This document shows, in pieces, positions 25,288 to 36,469 of a stretch of DNA of 64,000 bases (the stretch's first letter is position 1; every line of letters starts with the position of its first letter). Made by a program: the position numbers and the translations under genes. Under the pieces are notes generated by a model. It was not told the origin of the DNA, did no database searches, and saw nothing but the letters and a program-made list of their open reading frames with translations. This DNA is from Omphiscola glabra (Eukaryota > Mollusca > Gastropoda > Lymnaeidae), in assembly GCA_964017045.1 (NCBI GenBank), contig OZ024808.1, positions 8,069,284-8,133,283 of the forward strand. Direction: 5' to 3'.

Positions 25288-26382
25288 GGGGCCGTCCACA
25301 AAGTACGCCATGCACCGGGGAAACAGAAAAGTGGGGGGGGGGGGGGGGCTCTAAGAAAGTGTGAGAGTTTTGGGAAATTGGGGGGCGGGGGGCGGCACTA
25401 AAGATCTTGTGTGGTGTCACATATTTATAAAATTTTTAATCAATACATGAAACCTGCAATTGACAGTGATTTTTAAACTTTCTTTTGGGATGGATTTATT
25501 CTGATAGAAGATTTCTCTTTTATAAATTAAACAAATTTAATTTGTGAACAATAATAATAATGAAGTTTAATTGAAAAACACGATTCCTCCCAAAAGGTTC
25601 GAAGCGCGGTACAAAGTCCGCCTTTTTAAAAAGAGAACTGAAAACACAATTTACGCTACCATATTGAAATACAAAACGCAACAAAACAAAATCTACATAC
25701 GAGCATTAAAACCATTCAAAGTCTTTCATCCCTTGCAACTGTTGACAACACAAGCCAATATACATCTAGGAGATAATAGCTAGCTGGAAACAAGATGGTA
25801 GACAACATCACCCCAGCATATGTCTGCGAAAAAGATGAGCTTTCAACTCAGTTTTGAAAGACTCCAGTGTCTGACTGTTTCTGATAGCAATAGGAAGGGC
25901 ATTCCAAATTGTTGGGCCAGCAAATGCGAAAGTGCGCCTTCCGTAAGTCTCAAGGCGGACACGCGGTATATAGAGTTTGCCACTATCGGATGAGCAGAGT
26001 GATCTAGTGGGTACCTGAGGCGTCACGAGCGCTTAGAGATAGGACGGCGCCAGGTCATGCAAGCAGCGGTAGCACAGAGTTGCAATTTTGTACTCTATGC
26101 GAGCACAGACCGGCAGCCAATGCAGCTCTCTCAGAAGTGTTTTAGCATGGTCGAATTTGCGTTTGCGAAGAACAATGCGAGCCGCATTATTGTGAAGTGT
26201 GTTTGAGATTAATTTTAACTGGGTTTTTTAAATTTTATTTTACAATTATTATTTTTTAGTTGGTGAGTGTGACGTATTTAAAGGGGTGGGGTAGAGGTCT
26301 GAGATTTGTGACAGATAATGACGAAGGGGGCGGGGGAAAATGTTTTTTTAAAAAAAAACATGACGTACTTATGGACGGCCAA
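25288..26382. mobile_element. Non-autonomous GGGGCCGTCC-end element with a LINE fragment inside
   Basis: The left end GGGGCCGTCCACAAAGTACG and the right end (inverted GGCCGTCCATAAGTACGTCA) have the terminal motif seen at 34,107 and, in related forms, at 40,017-43,666 and 45,970-47,540. G/C-rich subterminal blocks lie inside each end, as in those copies. The outermost bases of the right end are eroded, and I could not confirm a target duplication. The interior includes minus-strand LINE sequence. Confidence 0.55.
25808..26200 (-). mobile_element. LINE fragment (RT C-terminus), nested
   Basis: Minus-strand reading from about 26,195 gives NNAARIVLRKRKFDHAK, then LHWLPVCARIEYKIATLC and RCLHDLAPSYL, then after a break RLETYGRRTFAFAGPTIWN and LPIAIRNSQTLESFKTEL. 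This is the standard C-terminal segment of LINE reverse transcriptases. It is 5' truncated, has frame breaks, and lies within 25,288-26,382. Confidence 0.75.
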
Positions 26383-26475
26383 TATGAATTATTTGTTGTA
26401 TTTTATATGTGTATGGCCGTCTAATATAAAGCTGTAGCGAAACATCATGTACAAGTTTGGCTTTTCGGTACGTGC

Positions 26476-26710
26476 CAAAATGTCGCACCTCAAAATATTC
26501 AGTTGTTGCGCACCTCAAAATATTCAATTGTTGCGCACCTCAATATATTCAATTGTTGCGCACCTCAAAATATTCATTTCATGCGCACCTAAAAACATTC
26601 AATAGTTGCGCACCTAAAAATATACAATAGTTGCGCACCAAAAAATATTCAACAGTTGCGCACTTTCAAAATATTCCATTGTCACGCACCTCAAAACGCA
26701 CCAAAAGTAA
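26476..26710. repeat. 25-bp tandem repeat (TTGCGCACCTCAAAATATTC)
   Basis: Nine diverged units. Confidence 0.85.
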
Positions 26711-27870
26711 CTTTATACCTCAAAATGTGCTGAAGCCTTGTTCCTCGATCAGTTCAATGAATTGTTTGCCTCTCCTGGTTCCCGTTTAATTTTCTAACTT
26801 GAAATTGGTCGTATGTTGTGTCTTTTGTGGTGGGAGGGGTAAGGTGGGGGGGGGGGAGAGAGAGGGGATGAGCAGGGGGAGACTAATCTCTCCGGCTGAT
26901 GTTATGACAGCAGTGAACCTGTTCAACAGAGTTATCGATCTTTTTGTAACGGATCATTAAAAAGACGGGATCACCCCGCCGTCATTTCTATAGAGGCACC
27001 GCGCCACTGGCCGCTTTTATAAACTCAACACACTTGATCGTCTTTAAGCTTACAAAATGCAAAGGCGGATCCATATTTTGTTTGTAAATGGCTGTGGAAC
27101 ATCGATTTACAAAATAACTAACAGAGGCGCCGCCTTCGGTGGTGTTTACTCAAGTCTGATTTTAAAAAAAAAATAATGTTTTATTATTTATAAATAGCGA
27201 GGCGGATTTTTAATTTTCATTCGCCAAAAAATGTGGCTATTTTTTTTTTAAAAGGTTGCCCACCTAGTTCTAAAAATTAAAATGTCAATAAAGATATGTT
27301 GCACGAAGTTCAGACGTCAAGTAAATGAACATTCAACACAATGCTCTCTTGTAATGAGCAAAGCTATGACCACGGTGCGTGCACAGGAAAGTCGTTCATT
27401 TGTGTGCACCAATACAAAAAACTTACATTAATCGTTCATGACCGACACAACCTCAGCGCAAAATTATGATTTTTAAAATGTGTACAGATCATACTAAGAC
27501 AAACACGAACCTGGATCTCCGGATCGTGGCAATCCCTTTGGAAAATGCGTTTTTTTCCATACTTTCACAATCCCAGGAACACATGCCACAAAATTTTTTG
27601 TTCAAAAATCCTTCATAATTACCGACATCTCACCACTTAATTACTACAATAAGGATACAATAAGGATACATTTTGACATTGATAAGAAGTCGAAATATAT
27701 GCGCATATATTAATAATTTGGAGAAGAACACAAACAAGAGGAGGGGGTGTTACAGATCTGATATCCCTACGTTGGATCCGCTTCTGAAAAGATCTCCTAA
27801 ATGGGAAATGAATTCAAGAATATAGGCGCTGTCCGGAGGAATATTTTTTTTTCCACACATCCGGGGCACA
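26711..27870. other. Spacer, nothing recognised
   Basis: Mixed AT-rich DNA with one G-run (26,847-26,857). No gene is supported. Confidence 0.4.
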
Positions 27871-27871
27871 T

Positions 27872-28772
27872 GGATGTTAGAGTAGTAAGTAAGTTGTCAT
27901 ATAAGTATCACCACCCCAACAACGGCACTATTATGTTAGAGTAGTCAATCAGTTGTCATATAAGTATCAACACCCCAACAACGGCACTATTATGTTAGAG
28001 TAGTCAATCAGTTGTCATATAAGTATCAACACCCCAACAACGGCACTATTATGTTAGAGTAGTCAATCAGTCGTCATATAAGTATCACCACCCCATCCCA
28101 GGCACTGTTATGTTAGAGTAGTCAATCAGTTGTCATATAAGTATCACCACCCCACCCCAGGCACTATTATGTTAGAGTGGTCAATCTGTCGTCATATAGG
28201 TATCACCACCCCATCCCAGGCACTGTTATGTTAGAGTAGTCAATCAGTTGTCATATAAGTATCACCACCCCATCCCAGGCACTATTATGTTAGAGTGGTC
28301 AATCTGTCGTCATATAGGTATCACCACCCCACCACCGGCACTGTTATGTTAGAGTAGTCAATCAGTTGTCATATAAGTATCACCACCCCACCCCAGGCAC
28401 TATTATGTTAGAGTGGTCAATCTGTCGTCATATAGGTATCACCACCCCATCCCAGGCACTGTTATGTTAGAGTAGTCAATCAGTTGTCATATAAGTATCA
28501 CCACCCCACCCCAGGCACTATTATGTTAGAGTGGTCAATCTGTCGTCACATAGGTATCACCACCCTACCACCGGCACTGTTATGTTAGAGTAGTCAATCA
28601 GTCGTCATATAAGTATCACCACCCCACACCAGGCACTATTATGTTAGAGTAGTCAATCTGTCGTCATATAGGTATCACCACCCCACCACCGGCACTGTTA
28701 TGTTAGAGTAGTCAATCAGTCGTCATATAAGCATCACCATCCCACACCACCCCTGTTACTGTAATGTTAGAG
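27872..28772. repeat. 59-bp minisatellite with 118-bp dimer organisation
   Basis: About 15 units of GTTAGAGTAGTCAATCAGTT..CATATAAGTATCACCACCCC. From 28,100 two subtypes alternate (TAGTCAATCAGTTGTC..TAAGTATC and TGGTCAATCTGTCGTC..TAGGTATC), giving a dimer period of about 118 bp. Confidence 0.95.
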
Positions 28773-28869
28773 TTGTGGCACATCACCAACCCCCCTTCTC
28801 CCCCACACCCTCACACTTTTGCTATGCCTGCGGTGGTTCAACAGACGCCACTTTGCCAATAATTTCAAC

Positions 28870-29075
28870 CTTGGTCAACTGTAACAGTACTCTGCCCAAA
28901 ACTCATGGGCTGGCTCAGTAACCTTAGTCACCTGTAACAGTACTCTGCCCAAAACGCACGGGCTGCCTCCGTAACCTTAGTCACTTGTAACAGTACTCTG
29001 CCCAAAACTCATGGGCTGGCTCAGTAACCTTAGTCACATGTAACAGTACTCTGCCCAAAGCTCACGGGCTGCCTA
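28870..29075. repeat. 53-bp minisatellite (GTAACAGTACTCTGCCCAAA)
   Basis: Four units, each with GTAACAGTACTCTGCCCAAA and GGGCTG.CT. Confidence 0.9.
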
Positions 29076-29305
29076 ACTCCGAACAGCCTGCAGGGTGGAC
29101 CACGGCGGAGGACGTGAGGGCCATGCATGACAGGGAGGCGAGGACCAAATTGGAGATGATGTCGCTCGGTCGTTCAGTATAAAGTCAATCAGGTGAATCC
29201 ATTATGAAACGCATGACTCCATCTAATCCCTAGTGATCCCTAAACCCAGGGCAGCGCCCCGATTTGTATACATGCAATTAGACCCCGACTACAGAAGGAA
29301 GGAGC
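29075..29305. repeat. Dispersed repeat copy A (partner at 31,850)
   Basis: Shares AAAGTCAATCAGG.GAATCC, GAAACGCAT-like and ATACATGCAATTAGACCCC blocks in the same order with 31,850-32,065. Confidence 0.6.
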
Positions 29306-29337
29306 TCATTCAAGTGATGATATTCAAAGGATTTACA

Positions 29338-29480
29338 TATCCACTAGTAACCCACTAGTAATTGACTAGAAATCCAATAGTAATCCATTAATAATTCACG
29401 AGTAATCCACTAGTAATTGATTAGTAATCAAATAACAATCCGGTAATAATACACTAGTAATCGATTAGAAATCCAAAGTA
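29338..29480. repeat. CTAGTAATCCA-rich irregular repeat
   Basis: Short units based on CCACTAGTAAT. Confidence 0.6.
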
Positions 29481-29689
29481 ATAATAAGTAATATTCTAAA
29501 TTTTAAACAAAACAAAATACTCTCGAAACAACAATATACGTAGAAAGTTGTTTGTTTTTCAAACTAAATATTTTAGAGAACTTTAAATTGTAACAATTTT
29601 CAACATAGTAATTATCATTTATTTTAACATTTAACATGTACCCCACGGGTCCAGGCTTATTAACAAGACACTTTATTACCACCCCTTTC

Positions 29690-30580
29690 AATCGGTTAGC
29701 TGAGTGGGAGGCGAGCTGGGACGTGGAATTTCATCCAGCCAAGTGCCAGACACTGTCAGTCTCTAGAAGTTGTACTCCTCTACACTACCACTATGAATTG
29801 CATGGTAATTTACTTGAGTCACTTTCCTCCGTAAGGTACCTGGGTGTTACCATACAGAGAGAGGTCCGCTGGGACGAGCATATTAACAATGTGTGCAACC
29901 AGGCAAACAAGACCCTGGAGTTCTTAAGGCGTAATCTAAAGATCAGCAACTCCGGAGTGACAGAAAGGGCCTATAAAGCCTTTGTCCGGCCGCTTTTAGA
30001 TTATGCATCTTCGGTCTGGGACCCATTCATTTAGAAGAGCATCTACAGGTTGGAGGCAGTACAGCGACGGGCAGCACGCTTTGTCCTGAACCGCTACAGG
30101 AATACCTCTAATGTTAGCAGCATGCTGAAAACACTGGGCTGGTCACTATTGGAGGAACGACGACGACTATCCAGGCTCTCCAGGATTTACAAGATAAATA
30201 ATGGGCTAGTCCACTGCTCTGGCATTAAACAGAAACTCGTCCCTCTCCCCCATAGACAGCGACGAGGCCATGACAGGCAGTTCCGGCTCATACCAGCGAG
30301 AAGCCAGTATAGGAACTGCTCATTCTTACCAAAGACAATCAGGGACTGGAACAATCTTTCAAAAGGAACAGTTGAGGCGACAATACTTGACTCGTTTGCG
30401 TCTATTGCCTCAGGCCTTCCAACCCCCAGTGCATGATATCCTCACACAGTTACTCTTGTAACTAGTGAAATTTCCTCATCAACACCAGGCACAGAAACAT
30501 TGCAAATCCCATCTACATTCATAGGAGCCATAATGATCAATAAATTGATCGTGGGCCCTTAATATATAGAAGAAGAAGAA
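29690..30580 (+). mobile_element. 5'-truncated LINE, RT C-terminal half, one in-frame stop
   Basis: One reading frame from about 29,690 to 30,436 begins in the RT thumb (RLAEWEASWDVEFHPAKC, SVRYLGVTI). It continues with KTLEFLRRNLKI, KAFVRPLLDYASSVWDP, a single TAG at 30,032-30,034, then LEAVQRRAARFVLNRY, GWSLLEERRRLSRL and FLPKTIRDWNNL. That is the standard order for a Jockey/CR1-type LINE ORF2 C-terminus. The palm and endonuclease are absent (5' truncation). An (AGA)n tract at about 30,570-30,580 may mark the 3' tail. It is a decayed mobile element, not a host gene. Confidence 0.85.
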
Positions 30581-30659
30581 GACAGGCGTTGTAAATATAT
30601 GTGTGGTCTCCATTCTAAGCTTAAGACGAATCCATTGGCACGGCCTGGTCAAGAGATGG

Positions 30660-30970
30660 AACCTACGATTGTAACAAAAATAAAAGAAAACAGGAAAAAG
30701 TCGTAGGAAAAAATTCACAGGAAAGAAGAAGTCACTGAACAAGAAGGGAAAAAGGCACAGGAAAGAAAAAGTCACTTTAAAAAAAGGTCACCGGAAAAAA
30801 GGTCACCGGAAAAAAGGCCAAGGGAAAAAAGTCGCGGGAAAAAAAACGGAAAAAAGTCACGGGGAAAAAAAAGGCAAAAAGGCAAAGGACAAAAAATGTC
30901 ACTGAAAATAAGGTCATGGGAAAAAGTTCAAAAAGTCACAGGAAAGAAAAAGTCACTGAAAAAAGGTCAC
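30660..30970. repeat. Short GTCACNGGAAAAAA repeats
   Basis: Irregular 14-24 bp units of AAAAAGTCAC/GGTCACCGGAAAAAA. They explain the F/L-rich frame on the opposite strand. Confidence 0.75.
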
Positions 30971-31554
30971 AAGAACATTTTAATTAACCTTAATTTTATT
31001 AGCAAGTCCATGGACGTTCACCTGCGGAAAATGCAGTTGGGATTTACCACTATGTAAGAATTGAACCCAAAAAGCCGTTAGCAGAGGTGCGGCTAAAACT
31101 CAGCAATATCGGCCTGTGAAGATGGATACCAGCCTAACTGATATAAAGCAATAAACAATGAGCGCATTTTGACTTGTAAAAACTAGAGAAATTGCGAAAC
31201 ACTCGGGAGTAACGTCCAACGACATGCGTGATGTCCGTTTGCTGTGGAGGGGAACAAAATAAGAGTGGCGTGCCCTATCCTGCGCGGCGTCCCTTTGTTT
31301 GTTAGGTTGGTGGTTTTGTGGCGAGATCAATATGGCGTCCTTTTACAGTTACAGCAACGTCGGATATGCCACCGGGGTTGTACTGGGGGGATAGCACGGG
31401 AATAGAAGGGATCTATTAACAGAGATCTCGTTACCGGTCGGTATTATAGTGGTACTCTTTTTGATAATTGTACCACTGTATTGTACGGATTATTGTATCG
31501 CATTGTTGTTAAAATAACACATTATCATTATGTTTGTGTAGTGATGACAGCCTT

Positions 31555-31785
31555 CATATCACCACCCCTTTTAATCGTTATATCACCATCACTTTCAGTC
31601 GTCATATCACCATCATTTTCAGTAATCATATCGCCATTACTCGTCCTATCACCATCACTTTCAGTCATCATATCACCACCACTTCCAGTCGTCATATTAC
31701 CATCACGTTCGGTCGTCATATCACCATTACTCGTCATATCACCATCACTTTTAGTCGTCACATCACCATCAATTTCAATCTTGTA
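31555..31785. repeat. 24-bp minisatellite (ATATCACCATCACTTTCAGT)
   Basis: About nine units of ATATCACCATCACTTTCAGT plus CGTC. The frames in both directions are repeat by-products. Confidence 0.92.
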
Positions 31786-31849
31786 ACATGTAAAAAGGTC
31801 TTTCAATACCAAAACGAACCTTGCATCTCTGTTCAAACAATTTGCGGGG

Positions 31850-32065
31850 TGGGCCACACAGGGCACGGAGGATGGGCACATCGCACGACACAGATCAAGT
31901 GGACCGAAATGGAAACCATGACCAGGATGGTCATTAAGTACAAAGTCAATCAGGCGAATCCTCTGTTAAACGCATAACTGCACGTAACTGAACAGTTGAT
32001 CCTTAAACTGGAGGACTACACGATGTTTATACATGCAATTAGACCCCACTCCGGGAGGATTATCC
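31850..32065. repeat. Dispersed repeat copy B (partner at 29,075)
   Basis: Same block order as copy A in the same orientation. The two copies bracket the LINE fragment and two tandem arrays. Confidence 0.6.
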
Positions 32066-32149
32066 TCTACTAAATGTAAACAGTACGCTTGTGTTATAGC
32101 ACTGTATTTTATTAACTGGATTTTATTTAATGTTTACTAATGATATTTG

Positions 32150-33117
32150 GTAGTTACTATCATCATCAGTAGCGCTTCAGCCCATGTAAGGCCCTGGCCT
32201 GCTCCGCCACATCCTTCCATTCGGGTCCATCCATGGCTTTCCGCCTCCTGCGCTGATCCCCAGTTGATGTCAGCCCTTCCCTACATAGTCAGTTCATCTC
32301 AGTCTTGGGCGACCGGTGAGCAGCATTCTGTCCCTAGGTTTCTGTATGTAGAACACTTTTGCTGCTATACAATACGGCATCCTACAAGGTGTCCCGTCCA
32401 GCGCTGTCTGCCTTTTTAAGATTGTTGCGACTATGGGTGGGTCTTCGAACAATCTTGGTCTCCATCCATCATTGTCTATCACCGGACAGCATTGGCAGAA
32501 ATAAGAACGGTCGCCTGCTGTTATCCTTTCTTTCACCTCTGTCATTATTTCACTGTGCTCATTTATAGTTATAGTGACTCCGAGATATTTGAAAGTAGCC
32601 ACTCTTTCAAAGGTGTGGTAGTAGCTCCTAAATATTTGAAAGGAGCCACTCTCTCAAAGGTCTGGTGGTAGCTCCTAAATATTTGAAAGGAGCCACTCTC
32701 TCAAAGGTCTGGTGGTAGCTCCTAAATATTTGAAAGGAGCCACTCTCTCAAAGGTCTGGTGGTAGCTCCTAAAGATTTGAAAGGAGCCAATTTCTCAAAA
32801 GTGGGGTTGTATCTAGATATTTGAAAGTAACCACTCTCTCAAATGTGTTTTAGTAGCTCTTAGATATTTGGAAGTAGTGCCACTCACTCAAATGTGTTGT
32901 AGTAGCTCCTAGATATTTGAAAGTAGCCACTCACTCAAATGTGTGGTTGCTTATGATGTTGTCGCCAGTTTGCGTGTTTTATGACATAACCCCATACTTT
33001 TGTCTTCGCTTTATTTACCTCAAGACCAGCATTAACTAAGGCATTTTCGAGTTTCTTGAATTCTTTAATTGCATCATTGCTGTTTCTGCCCATTAGAGAT
33101 GGACGTATACCAGGCAC
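32150..33117 (-). mobile_element. LINE fragment interrupted by a 47-bp minisatellite
   Basis: Minus-strand peptides: NSNDAIKEFKKLENALVNAG then LEVNKAKTK (RT palm end, 33,085-32,980), and FKYLGVTITINEHSEIMTEV then KERI (32,600-32,520). Downstream patches such as RPRLR and a WTRMEGCGGAGQGLTWAEA-like stretch (about 32,310-32,165) fit an ORF2 C-terminus. Stops and frame changes are frequent. The region coding for the YLG motif has expanded into a tandem array (next entry). Confidence 0.65.
32571..32947. repeat. 47-bp minisatellite derived from LINE coding sequence
   Basis: Eight units of about 47 bp (TAGCTCCTAAATATTTGAAA + GGAGCCACTCTCTCAAAGG). Read on the minus strand each unit contains FKYLGA, the RT motif also present once in the adjacent unduplicated LINE sequence. 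Confidence 0.85.
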
Positions 33118-33935
33118 TCCAATGGTTGGCTATATAAAGATCTCGATGGTTGTGGTTATGTAAAGCTTCTCTGAAATTAGTTTGTGATAGTTCCACTAGT
33201 GCTCACGTGTTATGTTTATAATAACTTTTTCTGATGTGATGTTGAACACGATACATGATAGTGAGTCTCCTTGTCTAAGGTCTCTGATTAATTATGAACT
33301 CTCTCGAGTGCTCCCCCTGCACTTGGGTTCTACTTGTGTCATATCTGGTGGTTAAGCAAACAAGAAAAAAGATACACGAGGGCTAATAAGACGGATTTTG
33401 CGTCACAACGAGGGATTTTTTATGCGGCTTTATTGATACAACATAATTGAGAACTTGGCGAGGATTCGGGACGAGATAATTAAGCAAATACGTCAGAAAT
33501 CTGTAACAGCAGAGAGAGTTATGTGACATACTACTTTTTCCGTGTGTTAGTCAGATCAGATCATGTCTGAGGACAGGGCAAAAGCATTGAATTCAGCCAG
33601 TTGGCTGTCTCGTTATCTGCCTGTATTATCAAATTATCAACAAAATACATATCTTCTCAACAGTTATTTCCCCTTGCCCAATTTCCGTAATTTCACTCAA
33701 GCCGGTTTCATGACAGAACTCAGTTAAATACAAGAAGAGGGTACCACCAGAACACAGAACAGGGTGTCTCCAGAGCATTGCGGGGTTGGGGGTGACAAGA
33801 CATGACGCAAGCCGTGGGAAACACTTGAAGGCTGCGCAAAATCAGTGAGCCCAGCAAAGAATATGTGTATTTTATTTTTTTTAAACAGTATTGGATTGCG
33901 CTTATGAGTTTGTCTACCTGTATGGAATAAGCTCA
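33118..33935. other. Spacer, nothing recognised
   Basis: No supported gene, RNA or repeat. Confidence 0.4.
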
Positions 33936-34032
33936 AACAAGACACAACAGCTCCTACAACTTTCGATCAAGCAAGACACAACAGCTCCTACGACTTTCGA
34001 TCAAGCAAGACACAACAGCTGCTACTTTCGAT
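33936..34032. repeat. 33-bp repeat (CAAGACACAACAGCTCCTAC), three copies
   Basis: Three tandem copies, the last shortened. Confidence 0.8.
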
Positions 34033-34106
34033 CCATCGGACGTATAAATAATGGAAGTATCAGACTAGATATCGAAATAAGGTCCTGTTTAAAGCTAGTT
34101 TTAAGG

Positions 34107-34200
34107 GGCCGTCCATAAAGTATGTGACACTATTTTTAGAAAATTTTTACCCCACCCCTCCTAACTGTCACAATTTTTCATGACTATATCAGGCCTTTAA
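34107..34200. mobile_element. Solo left end of a GGGGCCGTCC-family element
   Basis: GGGGCCGTCCATAAAGTATG plus TGACAC, then a C-rich subterminal block and AACTGTCACAATTTTT. This is the same organisation as the other copies. I see no matching right end nearby. Confidence 0.55.
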
Positions 34201-34715
34201 ACAAATAAAAACAGTCGTTAGAGGGATGTTCTAACAATAAACAATTATTTCACTTAGTTAGACAGAAATGTTTAATCACATTTCAAACAGTTAATTACCA
34301 TTACAGTCTGAAGCTCTTTCTTTTCAAGTCAGTAACACAACAGCATGGAACAAGGCTCATGTACACAAGCAAAGAAAACAATTGTAGAGTTCTGTAGTTA
34401 TAATTTTCTTCCAGTTAGTGTAGAGGTAATTTTTTTTTTCTCTCATGTGGTTTGCATAAGCATTAGTGTAGTCACAGATTTTCAACATGATCTCCCAACA
34501 GAAAAAGAGTTTGAAGAAATTTCCTGCAGAGGATAAATATTTTATTTTTAAATTGCAGATTAGCATGACAAAAAAGCAGAATTTATTGATCGGATATAAC
34601 AATAGTATAACAATAATAATAGTTATAATTATATAAATTATTATATAATGTTAGGATTAGAAAAGTGACATACTTTTTTGTACAAATAATTATCAAGCAT
34701 AAAATCCTAACTATT

Positions 34716-34829
34716 AGGCCTTTAGTTCATCAGTACTGCACATTTTTTTTTTTTTTTTTTTTTTTTAATATCAAATATTTTGATATTAAAAATTGCAGTA
34801 CTGATGAATGATATAGAGGCTATAAGCCT
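34716..34829. repeat. Inverted repeat with poly-T, related copy at 35,380
   Basis: TTCATCAGTACTGCA at 34,726-34,740 is inverted at about 34,794-34,808. A direct copy (CATTCATCAGTACTGCACAT) lies at 35,380-35,399. The first copy has an expansion of about 24 T that the third lacks. Confidence 0.6.
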
Positions 34830-34842
34830 CTAGCCTATAGAC

Positions 34843-35204
34843 CAGGGGTGGGCAAACTTTTTGTGCGGAGGGCCACATTGACAAAGGTAACGCCATTGGG
34901 GGGCAGCATGTATATTATGTCCAATTTTTAAATATCGATAAACATTTCCCTATATTAAAATCGGTAGTTTCGCATTTTAGCATTACATGACAAAGGTCAA
35001 GGACTGTTTAAAAAAATAGAAAATTAGAACGAAATTTGATCAAAAATGTTTTAAAAATCATAACGGTGCATGAAATTCTGTAAAATTCAACAAAATAACT
35101 TAAAACAATAGTAATTTTTTTAAATTTATAAATGCCTTCGAGGGCCACATAATATCAGTTGCTGGGCCGTATGCGGCCCGCGGGCCGTAGTTTGCCCACC
35201 CCTG
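34843..35204. mobile_element. hAT-type MITE, 362 bp, perfect 8-bp target duplication
   Basis: Ends CAGGGGTGGGCAAACT and AGTTTGCCCACCCCTG are exact inverted repeats. CTATAGAC flanks both sides (34,835-34,842 and 35,205-35,212). GGGCCACATTGACAAAGG and GGCCGTATGCGGCCCGCGGG subterminal motifs match a widespread hAT family. No transposase is present. Confidence 0.9.
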
Positions 35205-35418
35205 CTATAGACAGACATGTTTACCCTCAAACTCTAAAAATCGTACAATATCATCACAAAATCGTTCAATACATTATCTTAATAGTAAAAAAATAAACAT
35301 ACATTATATATAATGTGCACACCTCAAAATCGTACAGGGTACGCCAAAATTGTAAGAGTAAACAGGTCTGCCTATAGATCATTCATCAGTACTGCACATT
35401 TAATATCAAATATTACTT

Positions 35419-35521
35419 ACCTGGAGTTTTTAGCTTTTGCAATTCGTTTATAGTTGCCTGCTTTTCAGAATCCAGAATATACAGACCAGGTTTTCTTTTA
35501 GGGATAAATTTAGATAAGACC
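35419..35521 (-). other. Exon-like minus-strand segment
   Basis: A TCCCCTTTAG acceptor (inner edge 35,521) and a CCAG|GTAAGTAA donor (35,419) bound an open stretch of about 34 residues containing KFIPKRKPGLYILDSEKQ. I do not recognise it. It lies downstream, on the same strand, of the splice-like array at 36.5-38.8 kb. It may be an exon of an unannotated gene or a chance frame. Confidence 0.3.
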
Positions 35522-36048
35522 TAAAGGGGACCCTGGTGAATATCTTCATTTTTTTTTCCAATCCACCAAGTCAATTGGCAATGTATTATCTGCACATATT
35601 AGAGAAAAGAAATATTTTTAAATTATATATTTTAGAAAGAATGAATTATTAACTTCCATTATTTACACATTAGAGTTAGGCAGAAGATTAAAAAAAAAAC
35701 AAAAACAAAGTAAGCTAAAATGAGCTGTTTGGTCAGCTGATTATATAAACACACACGTTTTTTAAATTTTTAAAGCCAAATACGTTTGGAAAATAAAATT
35801 ATCATTACAACATTATAAGACTATAACTAGGAACCTATCAGACTATTTAGAAATTTTAATTTTATTGGAACCTATCATTTATTTTGTTGTTCAGACTATT
35901 TAGAAATGTTCATTTTATTGGCCTAATCTAGGTACTTTGACACAAATGTTAAAAATTGTCAGTTTGACATCATTTTAAAGGGCTAACTATAAGTTTTATA
36001 ACAACACCAATTTCATCTTTCTATCTTTTATAGAACTGGAGTTATGAT

Positions 36049-36105
36049 TTTTTGGGGTCAAATTTCTTATGCCCGTTATAAAAGCTATATATTTGACCCC
36101 AAAAA
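36049..36105. repeat. 15-bp perfect hairpin
   Basis: TTTTTGGGGTCAAAT at 36,049-36,063 is repeated inverted at 36,091-36,105 across a 27-bp loop. Confidence 0.7.
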
Positions 36106-36469
36106 CTTGTGACCCACTTTTGAATGTTTTCCACTTTTTGACCCATAACTTTTTTTTTTAAAGATAATGGTACCAAATTTTCAGCAGATATTCTCAATGC
36201 AATATACAACACAATGAACAACAAAAGTGTCACATTAAATAAGAAATATTTATTTTGAAAAAGGGTTTTGCAGAGAAAGTGAAAAAGAATTCTGTAAAAA
36301 AAAAAATATAATTTTTTGGTAAAATTTATTATTTTTACATGAAAAACAAAAAGAATTGCAGGTCTATTCCATTTTAAAGTAATAACAACATTAAATGAAA
36401 TTCATATTTTAATTATAGTCATGTGCTCTGTAGGGAATTTGAAAAGAAAAATAATTAAAGTTTTAATTT

